Source: an uncultured Anaerolineae bacterium
Lineage (GTDB): Bacteria > Chloroflexota > Anaerolineae > Anaerolineales > Villigracilaceae
DNA length: 8,378 nt
Assembly: GCA_903882765.1 (NCBI GenBank)
Contig: CAIRYE010000259.1
Coordinates: 1-8,378, forward strand
Direction of reading: 5' to 3'
The position numbers and the translations under genes were made by a program. Each line of letters starts with the position of its first letter. Position 1 is the first letter of the stretch. Positions 5,983 to 8,378 of the stretch are shown one piece after another. The notes beneath the pieces were generated by a model that searched no databases, was not told the origin of the DNA, and saw only the letters and a program-made list of their open reading frames with translations.

Positions 5983-7257
5983 ATGTTCAAAACGATAATT
6001 TCGGGGTTTGCGCCACTTAAGCGACCTAATTTCCGTATCTATATTTCCGGGCAAGCTGTTTCGCTCATCGGAACATGGCTACAAATAACAGCTCAAAGCT
6101 GGGTTGTGTGGGAACTTACCCATTCAGAAGTATCTTTAGGGTTGGTGGCTATGTTAAGCGCGTTGCCTACCTTATTTCTCAGCCCTTGGGCAGGTGTCAT
6201 CGCGGATCGTTCTAACCGGCAAAATTTACTAATTTTTACCCAATTCGGAATGATGTGCCTTGCTTTTATTTTAGCGTATTTAGTAGGTGCTGAAATTGTG
6301 CAACTTTGGCATGTTTATGTTCTCGCTTTGTTCTCAGGCCTTTTTTCAGCCTTAGATTTTCCTGCGCAACAAGCATTTTTAGGCGATCTTGCTGGTATGG
6401 GTGAAGTACGAAAAGCTGTTAATATGAACGCTATGTTTTTTCAAGCAAGCAGAATGATCGGGCCAGCATTGGCGGGTTGGGTGATCGCTCAATGGGGTGC
6501 CTCATTAGCGTTTTGGTTAAATGGAATTAGCTTTCTCGCTGTAATTGGTAGCTTATTATTAGTCAAAGCAAATGTTACCAAAAAAGCCGTTAGTGAAAAT
6601 TCTGTTTTAAAGGACATTTGGGAAGGTATGAAGTTCCTTCGTAGCCAACCAAGGATCCAAGATCTATTGCTGATGAGCATATGTATCACCGGTTTAGCAC
6701 TTTCCCTCATGACGATGATGCCTGCTTTCGCGGCAGAACAGATACGCGGGGATGCCACCACGTTGGGGTCGTTATTGGCGGCATCAGGCGCGGGCGCGTT
6801 GATCAGTGTCGTGATCATTGCCCCTATCGTCCAATCCAAAAAGCGGGTAGGCTATTTGATGAGTCTTTCCATTATTTGGGCTGGTGTGTGGATCTCGGCT
6901 CTTTCTTTCACCACTTGGCTCCCGCTGGCGATGCTTTGCCTTTTTGCCCTCAGTTTCAGCTTGCCGTTGGTGATCGCTATGTCTATGGGGCTAATACAGG
7001 TGCTAGCGCCCCCCGAAATGCGCGCCCGGTTACTCAGTCTTTTTACCATGATCAGCTTCGGCTTACAACCGCTATCCTCTATCTTAGTTGGAAATGCCGC
7101 AGAAAGATTTTCTGTTGGCAGAGTAGCGTTGTTCAATGGAACTGTTTTGGTCCTAGCAGGGTTCAGTCTAATCTATTTTAGGAAAGGATTGAAAGATTGG
7201 CAGGTAACGAACGTACACAAAAATAGTCCATCAGACAACGTTCCTATTCACGCCTAG
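5983..7257 (+). CDS. MFS transporter, EntS/MFS_3-like exporter
   Basis: A 424-residue inner-membrane protein of the major facilitator superfamily, probably a proton-coupled exporter. Hydrophobic segments fit 12 helices, roughly 20-45, 50-74, 82-103, 108-125, 147-171, 174-195, then a charged cytoplasmic loop (196-226), then 226-250, 261-283, 289-309, 312-337, 348-372 and 378-399. The loop between helices 2 and 3 carries motif A as GVIADRSNR (71-79). The N-terminal APLKRPNFRIYISGQAVSLIG, TWLQITAQSWVVWELT and the LDFPAQQAF stretch (124-132) are typical of the MFS_3 (DUF894) group that includes the enterobactin exporter EntS. Members export siderophores, macrolides or other compounds; the substrate cannot be read here. 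The start has GAGG upstream and the N-terminus matches the family. The gene is divergent from the ene-reductase and may share its control. A hairpin terminator follows. Confidence 0.92.
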   Translation: MFKTIISGFAPLKRPNFRIYISGQAVSLIGTWLQITAQSWVVWELTHSEVSLGLVAMLSALPTLFLSPWAGVIADRSNRQNLLIFTQFGMMCLAFILAYLVGAEIVQLWHVYVLALFSGLFSALDFPAQQAFLGDLAGMGEVRKAVNMNAMFFQASRMIGPALAGWVIAQWGASLAFWLNGISFLAVIGSLLLVKANVTKKAVSENSVLKDIWEGMKFLRSQPRIQDLLLMSICITGLALSLMTMMPAFAAEQIRGDATTLGSLLAASGAGALISVVIIAPIVQSKKRVGYLMSLSIIWAGVWISALSFTTWLPLAMLCLFALSFSLPLVIAMSMGLIQVLAPPEMRARLLSLFTMISFGLQPLSSILVGNAAERFSVGRVALFNGTVLVLAGFSLIYFRKGLKDWQVTNVHKNSPSDNVPIHA

Positions 7258-7289
7258 CTCAATCCAATAATTCCATTTTTAACAAAATA

Positions 7290-7325
7290 GGCGTCCTGTT
7301 CTTAGGTAAATTTGAACAGGACGCC
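7290..7325. terminator. Bidirectional hairpin terminator between convergent genes
   Basis: GGCGTCCTGTTC (7290-7301) and its exact reverse complement GAACAGGACGCC (7314-7325) form a perfect 12-bp stem around a 12-base loop. It sits in the 92-bp gap between the convergent MFS and pirin stops. On the minus strand the stem is followed by TATTTTGTTAAAAA, a modest T-rich tract suiting termination of the pirin transcript. On the plus strand it is followed by ATTAAAAATTCTT, which is less T-rich, so termination of the MFS transcript by this hairpin is less certain. Confidence 0.75.
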
Positions 7326-7349
7326 ATTAAAAATTCTTAACTCATAACG

Positions 7350-8198
7350 TTAGCTTTTGATAAAATTCCCGGTCCTGAGATCTTGGAGCGCTTGTTGAAT
7401 TTCTTCGACCGTATTCATGACAAAAGGACCATAGGGCATGATCGGTTCGTTAATTCGTTTTCCGCTGATCATAATGAACCGAGATGGCGATGATCCCTTG
7501 GCAACAACCTCAATAGAATCTCCATCCTCAAGCTTCAATAATGTTGATTTATCAAACCTTTTTCCGCATACTTCAGATTCTCCCGATAAGAGATAGATCG
7601 CCGCGGTGTGTGTTTCTGGAAGTTGATAGGCAAAGGTTTTCTCGGGTTGTAAGGTCACATCAATATAGGTCGGCGTGATGGTGATGTCCCTAACTGGTCC
7701 AACAACCCCCTCAAATTCGCCCGCGATCACTTTTGCGGTATATCCGTCAAATATGCTTTCTGGCAATTGATCACTGCTGATATTTTGGTAATCTGGCTTG
7801 GACATTTTTTGGGCGGCAGGGAGATTGACCCAAAGTTGAAACCCGTGGATGTTCCCAGAATCATCAGAGAATGGCATTTCTTCATGCATTATTCCACTAC
7901 CCGCTGACATCCACTGCACTTCTCCAGCGCCGATCGTTCCTTTATTTCCTAGGCTATCTCGATGGCGAACTGTTCCCTCTAAAATGTAGGTCACTGTTTC
8001 AATGCCTCGATGTGGATGATTGGGGAAACCTGGGTTTACGCCTTGGGTTGGGTCGTTGAAGGCAAAATGGTCAAAGAGTAGGAATGGATCGAATGGATTT
8101 TCCTGTGAAGGGGAAATGGAACGATATAGCAGGACACCAGCCCCTTCCATAACTAATTTTGGAGTGATTTCTGCTGTTACTTTTCTTAATTTTTGCAT
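7350..8198 (-). CDS. Pirin family protein (bicupin, possible quercetinase-like or redox-sensing)
   Basis: A 282-residue soluble bicupin. The N-terminal cupin carries the pirin signature: FDPFLLFDHF (36-45), FPNHPHRGIETVTYILEG (58-75), VRHRDSLG (77-84) and the WMSAGSGIMHEEMP stretch (96-109). His61, His63, His105 and Glu107 match the Fe ligands His56, His58, His101 and Glu103 of human pirin, so it should bind one metal. The C-terminal cupin (about 165-255) includes GPVRDITITPTY, where the family has its second conserved block. Bacterial pirins such as E. coli YhhW can have quercetin dioxygenase activity in vitro; others act through protein partners. The physiological role here is unknown. The ATG overlaps by one base the TAA of the upstream gene (TAATG) and has no clear ribosome site, suggesting translational coupling. 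It ends in a shared hairpin terminator. Confidence 0.93.
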   Translation of the reverse strand: MQKLRKVTAEITPKLVMEGAGVLLYRSISPSQENPFDPFLLFDHFAFNDPTQGVNPGFPNHPHRGIETVTYILEGTVRHRDSLGNKGTIGAGEVQWMSAGSGIMHEEMPFSDDSGNIHGFQLWVNLPAAQKMSKPDYQNISSDQLPESIFDGYTAKVIAGEFEGVVGPVRDITITPTYIDVTLQPEKTFAYQLPETHTAAIYLLSGESEVCGKRFDKSTLLKLEDGDSIEVVAKGSSPSRFIMISGKRINEPIMPYGPFVMNTVEEIQQALQDLRTGNFIKS

Positions 8199-8377
8199 TA
8201 ATATATTATCTTTTCTAATTTTTCAATGATCTCCGGGTATTCCGGGTTGCTATTTGATACATCGAATTCTATTCGATTATTTTCAGGAATTTGGTAAAAA
8301 TAAGTTTCTAACAAAAGATTTATCTCCCGCATATCCTGTGTTCTGGCAATATTGATTCTATCCCGGGACTGGAAACG
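8198..8377 (-). CDS. Unidentified protein, 3' end only, translationally coupled to pirin
   Basis: Reading the minus strand from 8377, one frame stays open to a TAA at 8200-8198 and gives 59 C-terminal residues. The chain begins RFQSRDRINIARTQDMREIN, continues LLLETYFYQIPENNRIEF, and ends in PEYPEIIEKLEKIIY. It is hydrophilic with no membrane segment. The other frame checked from this end stops at once. The stop shares its last base with the pirin ATG, which supports this as a real gene in an operon with pirin. The pattern S-R-D-x-x-R/N-x-A-x-x-x-D-x-x-x-I-x-x-x-L-E-x-Y loosely resembles the helix after the membrane anchor of type IV pilin-like and pseudopilin proteins, and the later YPEIIEKL could correspond to their YP segment. 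This is weak, and no function is claimed. The start lies outside the window. Confidence 0.6.
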   Translation of the reverse strand, partial: RFQSRDRINIARTQDMREINLLLETYFYQIPENNRIEFDVSNSNPEYPEIIEKLEKIIY

Positions 8378-8378
8378 A

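Noticed and set aside
6489..7181. Long overlapping frames inside the MFS gene, including a 166-residue plus-strand frame and a 116-residue minus-strand frame
   Set aside because: They lie wholly within a clear 12-helix transporter gene, resemble no family and read as random translations of its other frames.
1..8378. Defence, toxin-antitoxin, phage or mobile-element system
   Set aside because: All complete genes belong to recognisable families with none of these functions, and no transposase, integrase, repeat array or attachment-like repeat is seen.

Overview
This window is about 8.4 kb of compact bacterial chromosome with short intergenic gaps and moderate, slightly AT-leaning composition. 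It holds six complete genes of recognisable metabolic or transport families, one complete gene of a domain-of-unknown-function family (DUF4213/DUF364), and two genes cut by the window edges. I see no rRNA, tRNA, CRISPR array, insertion sequence, integrase, phage gene or plasmid function. The gene families (a ~400-residue single-chain Fe-S L-serine dehydratase, DUF4213/DUF364, a YqjM-type ene-reductase, a pirin) fit an environmental bacterium. The mix is compatible with Chloroflexota, but the sequence alone does not fix the taxon.

Layout from left to right. (1) On the plus strand, the 3' end of a GlcG/HbpS-family gene is followed after 5 bp by a GTG-started L-serine dehydratase; the two are probably one transcript. 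(2) On the minus strand, read right to left, come a YqjM-like old yellow enzyme, an alpha/beta hydrolase, an aldehyde dehydrogenase and a DUF4213/DUF364 protein. They are arranged as two tight pairs separated by a 114-bp gap that carries a good sigma70-like promoter for the second pair. (3) A 106-bp divergent spacer separates the ene-reductase from a plus-strand MFS exporter of the EntS/MFS_3 type. (4) The MFS gene converges on a minus-strand pirin gene, and a perfect 12-bp hairpin lies between them. The pirin start overlaps by one base the stop of a further minus-strand gene that runs off the right edge.

How the genes may work together: the ene-reductase, hydrolase and aldehyde dehydrogenase look like a small catabolic or detoxifying set for an unsaturated carbonyl compound (reduce C=C, hydrolyse an ester or C-C bond, oxidise the aldehyde). 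The divergent exporter is a possible partner. This is inference from neighbourhood; no substrate can be read from the sequence. The serine dehydratase makes pyruvate and ammonia from L-serine and appears independent of that set.

I did not find a clearly undescribed system. The points most worth a second look are the C-terminal extension of the aldehyde dehydrogenase, the serine dehydratase lacking the usual C-terminal cysteine, the four-gene catabolic neighbourhood with DUF364, and the truncated, translationally coupled gene at the right edge.
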